DNA from: Prunus persica
Taxonomy: Eukaryota; Streptophyta; Magnoliopsida; Rosales; Rosaceae
Direction: 5' to 3'
NCBI RefSeq assembly: GCF_000346465.2
Contig: NC_034012.1
Location: 24,361,422-24,425,421, forward strand
DNA length: 64,000 nt
Shown here: positions 11,140-21,816 of the stretch, piece after piece
Layout of the letters: each line of letters opens with the position of its first letter
Position numbering within the stretch: the first letter of the stretch is position 1
Notes under the pieces: model-generated
Told to the model about the DNA's origin: nothing
Database searches by the model: none
What the model saw: the letters and a program-made list of their open reading frames with translations, nothing else
Program-made: the position numbers and the translations under genes

Positions 11140-11565
11140 GTATGGACGATAAACCCGCACCATACGTTAAATAAAAGTAAATGTGCGGTAAAGTAAATTC
11201 ATAAAGTATGAGGGTTAATTCCTCATCATACTTTAAGTAAAAGTAAATGTGCGATACAATAAATTGCTTGCTATATGGACGTTAATTCTGCACCATATCT
11301 TAAATAAAATTAAATGTGCGGTAAAATAAATTGCTTGCTATATGGACGTTAATTCTGCACCATATCTTAAATAAAATTAAATGTGCGGTAAAGTAAATTC
11401 ATAAAGTATGAGGGTTAATTCCACATCATACTTTTAAATAAAAAGAAAGGCGTGGACGATAAACCCGCGCCACCCTTTTAAATAAATATTGTCGTATGGG
11501 TAATAAAACTACACCATACAGTAATTAAAATAAATAAGGGGTTAAAACCACCACCGAATAAAATA
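11140..11565. repeat. 67-bp minisatellite next to the element's 5' LTR
   Basis: Degenerate tandem copies, roughly six. The two cleanest are 67 bp apart (gttaattctgcaccatatc at 11281 and 11348). Most units hold a small inverted repeat such as tatgagg...cctcat or tatgg...ccata around a gttaattc loop. It sits a few hundred bases inside the element from the primer binding site, where retroelements usually carry leader or packaging signals. Confidence 0.75.
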
Positions 11566-11770
11566 AAAAAAATGTTAGTATTAGTAACGGTCTCCCACTG
11601 ATAATATGTTTAGTATTACCAAGGGTCCATTTTTGTTAGTGGTTAGTAATAGAAAAGTGAATAGATATAGCATATTATATTACCATCAACTTTTCATATA
11701 TATATATATATATATTATACAATGGTTAGTAGTATAAATAATAGTGTAGCACAAAAATTATACCTGAGAG

Positions 11771-11788
11771 CTTCTCGTGCTGATAACG
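11771..11788 (-). other. Primer-binding-site candidate of the intron-2 element
   Basis: On the minus strand CGTTATCAGCACGAGAAG follows the 5' LTR directly, at the position where a primer binding site is required. I do not assign the tRNA with certainty. Confidence 0.55.
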
Positions 11789-12263
11789 TGTTGTAAAATA
11801 ACTGAGATAAGTGCGAATATTGAGCTGCATGTAAAGTAGATGAGACACAGTATTTAACGAGGTTCGGCTATGCCTACGTCCCCGGAGAGCAGCAGTAGTA
11901 ATTTTTCCACTATATAAAATAATAGTGCTACAACTTTAGTGTTTACGATATATGAGGCTCACTAATTTTTCTCTCTTGGAGAAATTTCTCTCTACTCTAT
12001 TTTTCTCTCTACTTACTCACCCTCTTTCTTCCTTCTCTTCCTTTCTTTCTTTCCTCACTCTTTCTTCTCTTCATTTTGGTGTGTTTTACAAGTGAATGAG
12101 CAATCCTATTTATAGGCAAAGTAAAAGGCTTCTAATGGAGACATAATGATTTCTCCCCAACATTATAATTTCATCTTTTGACTAATCTTCCTTCTTTTCT
12201 AACACCATCATTTTTCTTCCATCATTTCTCTTTATGTGGGCTTCACCAATATTATTTACAACA
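11789..12263 (-). repeat. 5' LTR of the intron-2 element
   Basis: 475 bp. It carries a TATA box on the minus strand (CTATAAATAG, plus-strand 12106-12115) about 150 bp from its U3 start, so the promoter drives transcription toward lower coordinates, in the same direction as CHX. The plus-strand phrase tttaacgaggttcggc followed by ctacgtccccggag is present in both LTRs. Confidence 0.95.
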
Positions 12264-12549
12264 TATATATATATATTTGCCAATTAAAACAATATAAAAT
12301 CAGGAATTTAACACATGGTTTTAAGATATATATTTCTTAGATGTAATCTATATGTGTACTATTATTTAGGAGAACACTTGGTACCATTGTGTTAAATTTC
12401 GAAGAGACGGGCCAGCGGTCCATTACCAGCACCACCAATATTATCCCTAACTTGATTAATTAATCATGGAATATTGTGTGTATGTGGGTGTGGAAGAGGC
12501 AGCTGCACATGCAATAATGAAATAGTTGTACATAATAGTATATACATAC

Positions 12550-13539
12550 ATGTAAGTCCCGCCCAGAATTGAGGATTATTATAGCCAGCACGCCTTTGGT
12601 GTTCATGACTAGTCCGAAAGCCAAACTGTCCCTCACCGACATTTTGTTGATGATGGCAGCGACGAAAGTCACAACAAATTTAGCGAGGAAAGCCAGGGCA
12701 ACAATTGACATGACAATTAGCAGGCTTGTACTGCGAAAGACAACAACGACATGCGTTCTCATCCCAAGAATCAAAAAGAAGAGGGGCAACAAGATTTTTG
12801 ACACAAAGTCCTCAACCTTTTCGGTGATTGCAGTTTTGAGCTCTCCCTTGGGCAAAATGGCTCCCAACATGAAGGCCCCAAGAATGGAGTGTGACCCGAA
12901 CGCATCACTAATGAACCCAAACAGTAGAACCCCGGCCATGATAAAGCATATTTGGCTGTCCATGTCGTACTTTTCTTCAAAAAAGCTCGTGTTGCGAACC
13001 ATCCACGACAGCGCTGGACGAAGCCCGTATACACAGAATATGATCAATGTGAAAGTGGACAACACTGTGTAAAGTTTGCCATCGCTGATTGTGGCCACCG
13101 TGATGACAAGAAGAACTGAAGACATAAGGTCGTTGATGACGCTTACGGAGAGGGCGGTCCGGCCAACGTCACTGTGCAGTAGCTTGGCATTGGCAAGTAC
13201 TCGGGCAAGTTCGGCGAAGTTGGTGGTGGTAAGGGTGATGCCCCCGAAGAAAGGACCATAAGTGGTAGCCTTTAGTGGGCGAGAGTTGGGTGTTAGGGTT
13301 TTATGCAGGAGATAGCCAAGAGGGAGGGGAACCAGAATTCCAGCAGTGGCAATGCTCCAAACTTTTTTTCTGGCCTGCAAAATTGGCTTGAAATCGACCT
13401 CTAAGCCCTGGAGGAACATGTAGTATATCAACCCCAAGTTGGCTATTGTCTCTATGGTCAATGTGCTTTTGACTGGAAATAGGTATTTGCGAGAGAACTG
13501 GGTTTTCTGGACATAAGATGGACCCAAAATTATGCCACC
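12550..13539 (-). CDS. CHX: CHX exon 2 (main transmembrane exchanger domain)
   Basis: 330 codons between acceptor ttgcag (ending 13540) and donor GTATGT (12549-12544), both in phase 0. It starts GGIILGPS and contains about ten hydrophobic segments of the Na_H_Exchanger fold. These include ANLGLIYYMFLQGLEVDFKP, SVSVINDLMSSVLLVI (the central ND dyad where CPA2 transporters carry their key acidic residue) and GLVMNTKGVLAIIILNSGRD. No stop or frameshift was seen. Confidence 0.92.
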
Positions 13540-13731
13540 CTGCAATGTGCGTGCCAATGTATTATTATTTGTCTTTGTCATTAAAATATCAATATTATAT
13601 GTATAGATGTGATATTCTCAATGAAAATTCGTGTTTCACCAGGTAATCGTTTGTCTCTCGCTATAAAATTCTGATAATAAAGCATAGAGCATAGAGCATA
13701 GAGATATAGAATAGAATTACAGCTTACTTAC

Positions 13732-13808
13732 AATAATGCAAGCAACGACGCGAGGTTGGTGCAAAGGTGCAAGGAGAAGCTTGAGAAGGTGGCATATAAA
13801 CATAATGA
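13732..13808 (-). CDS. CHX: CHX exon 1b, downstream of the copia insertion
   Basis: 24 codons (13803-13732) plus one copy of the AATGA target duplication (13804-13808). It encodes FICHLLKLLLAPLHQPRVVA, the conserved approach to the first exchanger helices, and ends at donor GTAAGT (13731-13726). A tempting in-frame ATG at 13818-13816 belongs to the copia LTR and is not the native start. The true start is at 28150, beyond the insertion. Confidence 0.88.
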
Positions 13809-14179
<371 letters not shown>

Positions 14180-14185
<6 letters not shown>

Positions 14186-14922
14186 CCCCACCTCAAGCTC
14201 AGCTGGGGGAGAGCCAAGGCTGAGATTGGAGTAATGTTTGATGAATATTGGACTATGAAGGCCTTTTGTCAAAATATCCGCAACCTGTTCATCTGTGGGA
14301 ACATATTGGACGATGAGATCTTTACTTTGAACACGCTCTCTAATGAAGTGAAAATCCACATCCAGGTGTTTGATGCGAGAATGAAAAACAGGGTTTGCAC
14401 TGAGAGCTAAAGCAGACAAGTTGTCACTGTGTAGGAGAGGAGCTTCAGGAACTATCATATGCAAATCGCACAAGACTTGTCGTATCCATGATATATCTGC
14501 AGCACAGTGAGCAAGTGCTCGATATTCTGCTTCTGTAGAGCTGCGAGAAACAGAAGCTTGCTTCTTGGAGGACCAAGAGATCGGATTGGAACCGAGGAAA
14601 ACAACATATCCTGTGGTGGATCTGCGTGTATTGGGATCACCAGCCCAATCGGCATCACAATATCCAGATAAGACCATGGATCCTGGAGAAAACGTGACAC
14701 CAAACTGCAATGTGCCTTGCAAGTACCTGATAATACGTTTAACTAGGCTAAGGTGAACATCTGTAGGACTATGCATAAACTGACAGACTGTGTTGACAGC
14801 AAAAGCAATGTCTGGTCTTGTGAACGTCAAGTATTGCAGAGCACCTACAATGCTTCGAAAGAATGTGGGATTTGGAAGAGGAGTACCTTCATCTTTTAAA
14901 ACCTGATGGTGAGGTTTAGAAG
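14180..14922 (-). pseudogene. Copia RNase H domain fragment
   Basis: Encodes the copia integrase-RT-RNaseH polyprotein C-terminus: TRPDIAFAVNTVCQFM, LSGYCDADWAGDPNTRRSTT, WSSKKQASVSRSSTEAEYRA, LHSDNLSALALS and DEQVADILTKGLHS. The acidic residues of the RNase H site are present. The stop codon overlaps the start of the 3' LTR. Upstream coding continues to 14922, where the gypsy insertion interrupts it. The reading resumes in frame at 27100. Confidence 0.9.
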
Positions 14923-14927
14923 GGGTG

Positions 14928-15624
14928 TGTGGGAACCTAATTAAATCAAACCCTAGGTCAAATAATTCCTACCATTTGGGGATTATTTGACCAAATTGGG
15001 AGTCAATCAACCTAATTAGGAGTTACTCAATTTAATTGGGAATTATCCAATTAAATTGAACATTACCTAATTAGGTCGAGATTTGATTTGGTTAATTACC
15101 ACGATCCCCAATTAAATGAGAAGCTACCTAATTGAATCGGGATTTGATTTGATACCTACCACAATTAGGGATTTGATTTACCCTAATAAATCAAATCCCT
15201 AATTAAATCAAATCAATCCCAAAAAGGGGAGGAATAATTCCCTTCCATCTACGGAATTATTCCTCAGAAACCCTAGCTTCCAAGACTACTATAAAAGCAT
15301 AGCCACACACAATGGTTGAGGTACGTCAGAATTACTACTAAAATCTCTGCAGAAAATTCCTCTCAAACCCTAGCCACCTCCTCTCTTTCTCTCTTTTACA
15401 TAAGGCTCCGGCCGCCCGATTTATATTATAAACACATCCCGTACCCTATTTTAGCTATCGTTTCTCTAAAGATCGATTGAACTGACTTAGGCATCGGAGG
15501 GCCTTTGGCCAACACCCCCCGGGTGTGGTCTTTTACTCCGATCTGTTTTGCAGGGAGAAAGAGAGGCGGAGAAGACGAAGGAATCTTGGGCGAATATTCT
15601 CCCGTGAGATTATTTGCACAAACA
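14928..15624 (+). repeat. 5' LTR of the nested gypsy element
   Basis: 697 bp. By eye it differs from the 3' LTR by two substitutions and one 4-bp indel (ccctagcttcc against cccctcc). A primer-site candidate TTGGTGCTTTCATTGAGAGC starts at 15627, two bases after the LTR. AT-rich imperfect repeats of ctaattaaat fill the first 250 bp, and tactataaaagc near 15289 is a TATA box. Confidence 0.95.
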
Positions 15625-15664
15625 AATTGGTGCTTTCATTGAGAGCAGGAGGTATACTTAACGC

Positions 15665-17929
15665 GTGCTCAAGGAATTCGTTCCTCCTATATTCCAATCC
15701 ACCGAAGCCTTCCAAACAACTATGGTTGGAAGCATGAACACGAGAGGCAAAGCCGCCGCGATGGCTAGATCCGTGACGACCCAAAGCCACTCCATCCATG
15801 ATCTCGCGATCGACATGGTGGCACCGCCACCTCTCAGCACCGCACTGGCCACCGCCGCCGAACATGGTGGAACTTCCAATCAAGGTGGACTCGTTACCAC
15901 CGCCGACCTAGGGCCGGTCTTGGAACAACTCCAAGCATTCCCTCCATTGCCTCCACGAGCGACGCACGTTTCTGCATACACCTCCAATGAAAACCTAGCC
16001 CGTGTGCAGTTGGGCTCCACACACTTCTCTCCTCCCGATCCACGAAGTCAAGCAGACCTTAATCTAAGAGTCGACCAGCTAGCTCAGAGAATGGACGACC
16101 AAAGTGATCTAATGAGGCAGCTCATCAACCAAATAGGCTTTGCTCAAAACCTTGGCCTTGGACAACCAGGCGAGGAGAGAAGGATGGACGAAGGCGCCGA
16201 CAGACGACTCGATGTCCGTGCCCGCTTGGGCCCGCAGGGAGATGTACATCAAAGGCTAGGCCCCCAAGGAGGTCAGCCAAACAACCATCGCAACGAGGAT
16301 CGCGAAGAAAGGCGCTCAGCTGTCAACTCACAGAGAAGCACTCTCGAAAGGCTAGGCCCCCAGGGAGGCCAGTTGGACAACCCTCACAATGAGGACCATG
16401 AGGAAAGACGCTCCGTTACTCACTCTCGGAGAACCAATTCTCGTCGACAAGCTACAGAGAATCTCTCGCAGGCGCAGTCCACCAACACTCCAACTAGGCA
16501 GCCCAGGCGAGAAGGTCGACCCTCGGAGGACAACGAGGAAGTCAATCAATATCGTGGAGGTCGCCAACGTAACCGACCAGCAATGTGCGCAGAAGACGTT
16601 GAGAAGCTCGTGAACGACCGACTTCGAGACTTGAAGACCGGAGGAAACTTCGAGGATTCACTACGTAAGGAGATGGACCAGGTGAGCTCAATGCCTTTCA
16701 CCCTCGATATCGAGCAGGCCGCTCACCCGAAGCGATTCTTAACACCCTCGTTCATACACTTCAAAGGGGATTCTGATCCCGAGAGCCACTTAAAACACTT
16801 CAAAAGTGTTATGATCCTCCACCAGGCTGACGACGCGCTAATGTGCAAGGTATTTACGATAACCTTGCGAGGAGCAGCCCAAGACTGGTTCCACACCCTA
16901 CCACCCAGGTCGATCAGCAGCTTCAAGGAGCTAGCTTATGTCTTCACCAAAGAATACACCTCTTACCGGACAATCAAGAAGAACCCTGATCACCTGTACA
17001 ACCTGCGCAAGAAGTCTGACGAATCCCTTCGAGATTACATCAAGAGATTCAAGGCAGAAAAGGCGAACATTGTAGGATGTGACGACCGAATCGCTTCCTT
17101 CGCTTTCAAGAAAGGTCTTCCAACTGAGCATGACTTGTACCGCGAGCTGACTATCACTCCCAGCCAGACTCTGGCAGAGGTCTACGCGACTGCGGAACGC
17201 TACGCGCTCTGGGATGACGATCGAATCGCCACAAAGAAGTCTACAAAGCAGGAAGATCAGCCAACTAAGCGGGCAGGCCAAAAAGGCGACGGATTCAACA
17301 ACCGAAACAAAGACAAGGGCAGGTCGCACCCACAAAGGGAGGCTACGACAGGAGAGAACTACACCAAGTTCACCATCCCCATACGTCAAATCTTAGCCCA
17401 AGTGAAGAACAAACCTTGGGTAAGAAGACCACCACCCTTGAAGGGAGATCCGGACAAAAGGGACACTAGTAAATACTGTGCCTTCCATGGGACGCACGGA
17501 CACACGACGAACAACTGCTTTGCTTGGAAAGCGCATCTTGAAGAACTCGTGAGAGAAGGCCACTGCACTGAATTCATTGCGAAGCAGGCCATCCAACGGA
17601 TTGAAGATCGAGACACCGCCAAGGAGCCGCCTCAGAAGGTCGTAAGGATTAACACAATCCTAGCCGACTCCGAGGAGTCTGGGCTGACCAGCAAGGAAAA
17701 GAAGAGGAAGATCAAACAGGCCACTGTGATCTCCCAAGTCTCGACCGACCTTCCACTAGCAGAAGACGATCCTGTGATCGGCTTCCAAAAGAAAGATCTG
17801 ATCGTCCTCGACATGCCACATAACGACGCCCTTGTCATCAGCATTCAAATCGCTCAGGCCATGGTCGACCGAATCCATGCAGATGAGGGCAGCGCAGCCA
17901 ATATCCTACAACTGGCGGTCGTCCAATAG
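15665..17929 (+). CDS. gag: Gypsy gag polyprotein with start of protease
   Basis: 754 codons from the ATG at 15665. A start at 15725 (MVGSMNTRGKAA) is equally plausible. Residues ~185-260 are an Arg/Gly-rich region with three repeats of RLGPQG. Residues ~350-520 are the retrotransposon gag (capsid) domain, with HLKHFKSVMILHQADDALMC, RGAAQDWFHTLPPRSISSF and LRDYIKRFKAEKANIVGCDD. Near residue 610 is the CAFHGTHGHTTNNC zinc-knuckle-like motif. The protease fold starts at DMPHNDALVISIQIAQ, but the catalytic motif reads ADEGSAAN and not the usual D-(S/T)-G context. A TAG at 17927-17929 then interrupts protease. Confidence 0.9.
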   Translation: MLKEFVPPIFQSTEAFQTTMVGSMNTRGKAAAMARSVTTQSHSIHDLAIDMVAPPPLSTALATAAEHGGTSNQGGLVTTADLGPVLEQLQAFPPLPPRATHVSAYTSNENLARVQLGSTHFSPPDPRSQADLNLRVDQLAQRMDDQSDLMRQLINQIGFAQNLGLGQPGEERRMDEGADRRLDVRARLGPQGDVHQRLGPQGGQPNNHRNEDREERRSAVNSQRSTLERLGPQGGQLDNPHNEDHEERRSVTHSRRTNSRRQATENLSQAQSTNTPTRQPRREGRPSEDNEEVNQYRGGRQRNRPAMCAEDVEKLVNDRLRDLKTGGNFEDSLRKEMDQVSSMPFTLDIEQAAHPKRFLTPSFIHFKGDSDPESHLKHFKSVMILHQADDALMCKVFTITLRGAAQDWFHTLPPRSISSFKELAYVFTKEYTSYRTIKKNPDHLYNLRKKSDESLRDYIKRFKAEKANIVGCDDRIASFAFKKGLPTEHDLYRELTITPSQTLAEVYATAERYALWDDDRIATKKSTKQEDQPTKRAGQKGDGFNNRNKDKGRSHPQREATTGENYTKFTIPIRQILAQVKNKPWVRRPPPLKGDPDKRDTSKYCAFHGTHGHTTNNCFAWKAHLEELVREGHCTEFIAKQAIQRIEDRDTAKEPPQKVVRINTILADSEESGLTSKEKKRKIKQATVISQVSTDLPLAEDDPVIGFQKKDLIVLDMPHNDALVISIQIAQAMVDRIHADEGSAANILQLAVVQ

Positions 17930-18318
17930 ATGGGCTTGGAGACAAAGATCAACAAGTTAGCTAGATCGCTGACTGGCTTTAATGGTGCAACAACGGTTAC
18001 CGTGGGCACGATAGACCTCGACGTCTACTCCCCCCCTGTGATCAGCCTGCAAACATTCATGGTCATTAATGAGGTCTCACCCTACAACGGCATCCTAGGC
18101 AGACCATGGATTGGCAAGATCAATGCCATCACCTCCGCCACACATCAGAAAATTCGGTACCCAATCCCTGGGGGCGGTGTCGGCCAAATCAACAACGATC
18201 AAGCAATGGTGAGGAAATGCTCCCCCAAGGGCTGAAGAAAGGCAAACAAGCTCAGTTTCTCCCTGTGAGCCAGGCAGATCTGGAGAAGGTAGAGCAACCG
18301 AATCTTGCTATCTTATAG
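17930..18318 (+). pseudogene. Rest of gypsy protease and linker, broken
   Basis: The frame of gag resumes after the TAG and shows protease features: FNGATTVTVGTIDLDV, then YNGILGRPWI, the second conserved protease motif. It ends at a TGA at 18233. The pol frame picks up one register over, so there is a frameshift at the C-run near 18221. A further TAG at 18316-18318 lies in the pol frame. Three lesions in 400 bp argue against a programmed recoding signal. Confidence 0.8.
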
Positions 18319-20748
18319 CAATCAAAGCGTCAGGACCAAGCCGAGGAAATCCGTCCAGAGGTCTTTCCGGAAGAAGGATGGAAACCCGAGGAGGACGTCG
18401 AGTTAATACCCTTGGATCCTGACCAGCCAGACAGGAAAGCGCGGATCGGCTCGCGCTTAAGCCCAGAAGAGAAGGTGGAGCTTACCACATTCCTCCAGAG
18501 CAACAAAGACATGTTCGCATGGTCGCCATCAGACATGCCTGGCATCGACCCAAACATAATCTGTCATCGACTCCACGTCAACCCCGCGTGCAAGCCAGTG
18601 TCGCAGAAGAGACGCAACTTCGCACCCGAGCGAGTCGCTATCATCGAAGCCGAGATTGACAAACTCCTAGCTGCCGGCTTCATCGAAGAGGTCTCCTACT
18701 CAGAATGGCTTGCCAACGTTGTCTTGGTGGCAAAACAAGAAAAGGGCAAATGGAGAGTTTGCGTTGATTATACATACCTCAACAAGGCATGCCCTAAAGA
18801 CAACTTCCCATTGCCGAGAATCGACCAACTCGTGGATTCCACTTCTGGCAATCAGCTGCTCAGCTTCATGGACGCCTACTCCGGCTATAACCAAATCCTG
18901 ATGCACGAGGATGACAAGGCGAAAACTTCTTTCATCATCGAGAGAGGGACCTACTGCTACAAGGTCATGCCCTTTGGGCTGAAGAACGCCGGAGCAACCT
19001 ATCAAAGGCTTGTAAATAAAATCTTGAAGGAGCAGATCGGCAAAACTATGGAGGTCTACGTAGATGACATGCTGGTCAAAGCCCCAAAACGTGCAGATCA
19101 CATTGGAAATCTTGCTGAGTCATTCAGCTTGCTCCGCCAATATCGCATGAAGTTGAATCCAAGTAAATGCACGTTTGGTGTATCCTCCGGCCGATTCTTG
19201 GGATACCTAGTCACGCAACGAGGTATCGAGGCACACCCACGCCAAATCAAAGCCATTCTCGAGATGAAATCGCCCTCCACAGTGAAGGAAATACAAAGTC
19301 TGGCGGGCAAAGCAGCGGCCCTCAACCGATTCCTCTCGAGATCAACTGACAAGTGCAGACCATTCTTCAAAGCTTTGAAGAAAGGACAAAGAGACAAATG
19401 GGACGAGGAGTGCGAAGTAGCTTTCCAGAGTCTGAAGACTTATCTCGCCTCACCTCCTCTGCTCTCAAAACTAGTCCCTGGTGAGGACTTGTTTGTATAC
19501 CTGGCAGTGTCCAACTCAGCTATCAGTTCAGCTCTCATCCGAGAAGAGCTGGGGGCCCAACATCCGGTATTCTACATGTCAAAAGCTCTCCTTGATGCAG
19601 AAACTCGCTACCCGAAGTTGGAGAAACTTATTTTGGCTCTTATAGTTTCTACGAGAAAGCTGCGACCCTACTACCAAGCTCATCGAGTCATCGTCATGAC
19701 CGACTTTCCTTTGAGATCAATCCTCCACAGCCCTGATGCTTCTCAGCGACTCATGAAGTGGGCTATAGAGCTAAGCCAATATGACCTCCTCTATCGGCCA
19801 AAAACTGCAATAAAAGCCCAGGCTTTAGCAGACTTCGTCGTAGAATTCACCCCGTCAGCCGAAAAAGAGAAGTTGGTCAACCAAAAGAAGGAAAGTTCAA
19901 AAGCAGACGGGACCTCCGCAGAACCTAGCCAACCCAGAGACATGTGGCAGTTGCGCGTAGACGGAGCGTCGAACCAAAAAAGAGCTGGAGTAGGGGTCGA
20001 CATCACCACCCCGGATGGAACCCTGTTGGAGCAAGCTATTACGCTTGGCTTCCCGGCCTCGAACAACGAGGCAGAATATGAGGCATTGCTCGCCGGCCTA
20101 CGCTTGGCAAAAGAGCTCGCAATCAAAAAGCTAGCCATCTACTCAGACTCACAATTGATCACGAATCAAGCCTCAGGTGAATACATGGCAAAGCACCCAA
20201 GGATGATCTTGTACCTTGACAAAGTCCAAGAGCTGTTGAAGGCATTTCCCACCTTCACCATCCAACAAGTGCCCCGGGCAGAGAACACTCATGCAGACGC
20301 ACTGGCAAGCCTAGGATCAGCGCTGGATACCCAGTTCAGACGCTCCATCCCGGTCGAACACCTTGACCGACCAAGCATTGAAGAAATAGAGCTAATTGAT
20401 ACCATGCAGATTGACGAGGACCCCAGTTGGCAAGACCCCATCATCGACTATTTGACGAATGGAAACCTGCCAACGGACAAGTCTGAAGCTAGAAAGGTCC
20501 AGCAGAAGGCCGCGAGATACTACATGCACGGCAACAAGCTCATCCGCAGATCGTACTCTGGCCCTCATCTCACCTGTATAAAGTACCCTCAGACACTTGA
20601 GGTTCTCTGCAAAATTCACGACGGTGAGTGTGGCAACCACTCTGGGGGCAGGTCGCTCGCCCAGAAAGCTCTAAACATAGGCTACTTCTGGCCTACCATG
20701 CGTCACGACTCCTCTGAATATGTCAAGAAGTGTGATCGCTGTCAGTGA
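18319..20748 (+). CDS. pol: Gypsy reverse transcriptase plus two RNase H domains
   Basis: Continuous frame; the first ATG is at 18412. RT: KWRVCVDYTYLNKACPKDNF, LLSFMDAYSGYNQILM (catalytic Asp), VMPFGLKNAGATYQRLV, then YVDDM with the two catalytic aspartates. Next is the ordinary gypsy RNase H (YLAVSNSAISSALIREE ... YPKLEKLILAL). A second, archaeal-like RNase H starts near 19950 with LRVDGASNQKRAG, then NNEAEYEALLAGLRLA, IYSDSQLI and ENTHADALASLGSA. A second RNase H is the recognised hallmark of the Tat lineage. The frame ends with the integrase zinc-binding HHCC motif (CGNHSGGRS ... CDRCQ) at a TGA (20746-20748). Confidence 0.92.
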   Translation, partial: QSKRQDQAEEIRPEVFPEEGWKPEEDVELIPLDPDQPDRKARIGSRLSPEEKVELTTFLQSNKDMFAWSPSDMPGIDPNIICHRLHVNPACKPVSQKRRNFAPERVAIIEAEIDKLLAAGFIEEVSYSEWLANVVLVAKQEKGKWRVCVDYTYLNKACPKDNFPLPRIDQLVDSTSGNQLLSFMDAYSGYNQILMHEDDKAKTSFIIERGTYCYKVMPFGLKNAGATYQRLVNKILKEQIGKTMEVYVDDMLVKAPKRADHIGNLAESFSLLRQYRMKLNPSKCTFGVSSGRFLGYLVTQRGIEAHPRQIKAILEMKSPSTVKEIQSLAGKAAALNRFLSRSTDKCRPFFKALKKGQRDKWDEECEVAFQSLKTYLASPPLLSKLVPGEDLFVYLAVSNSAISSALIREELGAQHPVFYMSKALLDAETRYPKLEKLILALIVSTRKLRPYYQAHRVIVMTDFPLRSILHSPDASQRLMKWAIELSQYDLLYRPKTAIKAQALADFVVEFTPSAEKEKLVNQKKESSKADGTSAEPSQPRDMWQLRVDGASNQKRAGVGVDITTPDGTLLEQAITLGFPASNNEAEYEALLAGLRLAKELAIKKLAIYSDSQLITNQASGEYMAKHPRMILYLDKVQELLKAFPTFTIQQVPRAENTHADALASLGSALDTQFRRSIPVEHLDRPSIEEIELIDTMQIDEDPSWQDPIIDYLTNGNLPTDKSEARKVQQKAARYYMHGNKLIRRSYSGPHLTCIKYPQTLEVLCKIHDGECGNHSGGRSLAQKALNIGYFWPTMRHDSSEYVKKCDRCQ

Positions 20749-21663
20749 TACAAGCCGATTCCTAATCTGCCTGCCGAAGTCTATCATCCGCAAAACAGTC
20801 CATGGCCGTTTATGCAATGGGCCATCGACTTAGTGGGTCCCTTGCCACCAGCGCCCGCCAAGAAAGAAATGATGATCGTCGCCACCGACTACTTTACTAA
20901 ATGGATCGAGGCCGAAGCTCTATCCTCTACTAAAGAAGCCGATATGTAGCGATTCATCTGGAAAAACATCATATGCCGGTTTGGCTGCCCACAGTCGCTG
21001 GTTACCAACAATGGCTCACAGTTCATTGGCAAGAAGATCACCGCCTTTTTTGCGAAATACAAGATCAAGCAGCACTTGTCCACCCCGAGGTATCCACAAG
21101 GAAATGGACAAGCTGAGGCATCCAACAAAGTCATATTGGACTGCTTGAAGAAAAGGCTGGAAGGCGCCGAAGGAAAATGGGTGGATGAACTCCCCGGAGT
21201 ACTATGGGCTTATCGCACCACCAAACGAAGATCGACTGGTGAAACCCCATTCTCCCTCGCCTATGGAACAGAAGCGATCATATCACCTCACATCTCTGTC
21301 CCCTCCATAAGCTTGGAAGTGGGCAGTGTTGATCAGAACTCCGAGCAAATAAGGCTCAACCTCGACTTACTTGAAGGCGAACGTGAGAAGACCATTATCC
21401 GGGTCGCCTCCTATCAGCAGCAGTTGAAGTCTTACTACGACAAGAGAGCTAAGGTCAGACAGTTTCAACCAGGCGACCTCGTGCTAAGAAAGGCTTTCAT
21501 TACTGCACCGAGGCAAGGGTCAAAAAAGATGAATCCTAACTGGGAGGGTCCTTACATGATCAGCCGGTCTGGGGGCAGAGGAAGCTACACACTCGACACT
21601 ATAGAGGGGAAGGAAATACCACAACAATGGAATGCTCACCATCTTCGAAAGTATTATCCATAG
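20749..21663 (+). pseudogene. Gypsy integrase core and C-terminus, broken
   Basis: Same frame as pol, separated from it by the TGA at 20746 and interrupted again by TAG at 20947-20949 (EADM then stop). The core starts FMQWAIDLVGPLPP (first Asp) and has NGQAEASNK (Glu). The second catalytic Asp context reads TNNGSQF where TDNG is expected, so a catalytic residue is lost. The C-terminal part (WEGPYMISRSGGRGSYTLDT) is intact to TAG at 21661. Confidence 0.88.
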
Positions 21664-21816
21664 CACCTCTTCATGGCTGCCAGAAGTTCTAAGTTTTGTA
21701 CCAAGTTGTTTCGATTTTCGAATAAAGGACTGTAATCTTATGAATATCAATATAAGTTCAGTTTCTCATTCCAAAATGTCTCATCTGCCCACGAAACACA
21801 ACATTTGCCCATAAGC

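Larger units (their letters stand above)
6150..12263 (-). mobile_element. Non-autonomous LTR retrotransposon (LARD-like) in CHX intron 2
   Basis: Two 475-bp LTRs (6150-6624 and 11789-12263) both start TGTTGTAAAATAA and end TTATTTACAACA. They are flanked by the 5-bp duplication TATAT (6145-6149, 12264-12268). By eye the LTRs differ at 7 positions (~1.5%). The minus orientation follows from a purine tract (minus strand GGTCTCCAAGGGGGAG) touching 6625 and a TTATCAGCACGAG primer-site-like sequence next to 11788. Nothing resembling gag, protease, integrase or RT lies inside, so it must move in trans. The interior carries an antisense ORF (9344-9895), short hairpin-like motifs in 7280-8340 and 10500-11050, and a 67-bp tandem repeat near the 5' LTR. 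Confidence 0.93.

Noticed and set aside
15533..15883. Minus-strand ORF opposite the gag start
   Set aside because: Antisense shadow of gag and LTR sequence with no recognisable features.
17927..17929. Possible programmed stop readthrough between gag and protease
   Set aside because: The stop is inside the protease fold and is followed within 400 bp by a frameshift and another stop, which is more simply decay.
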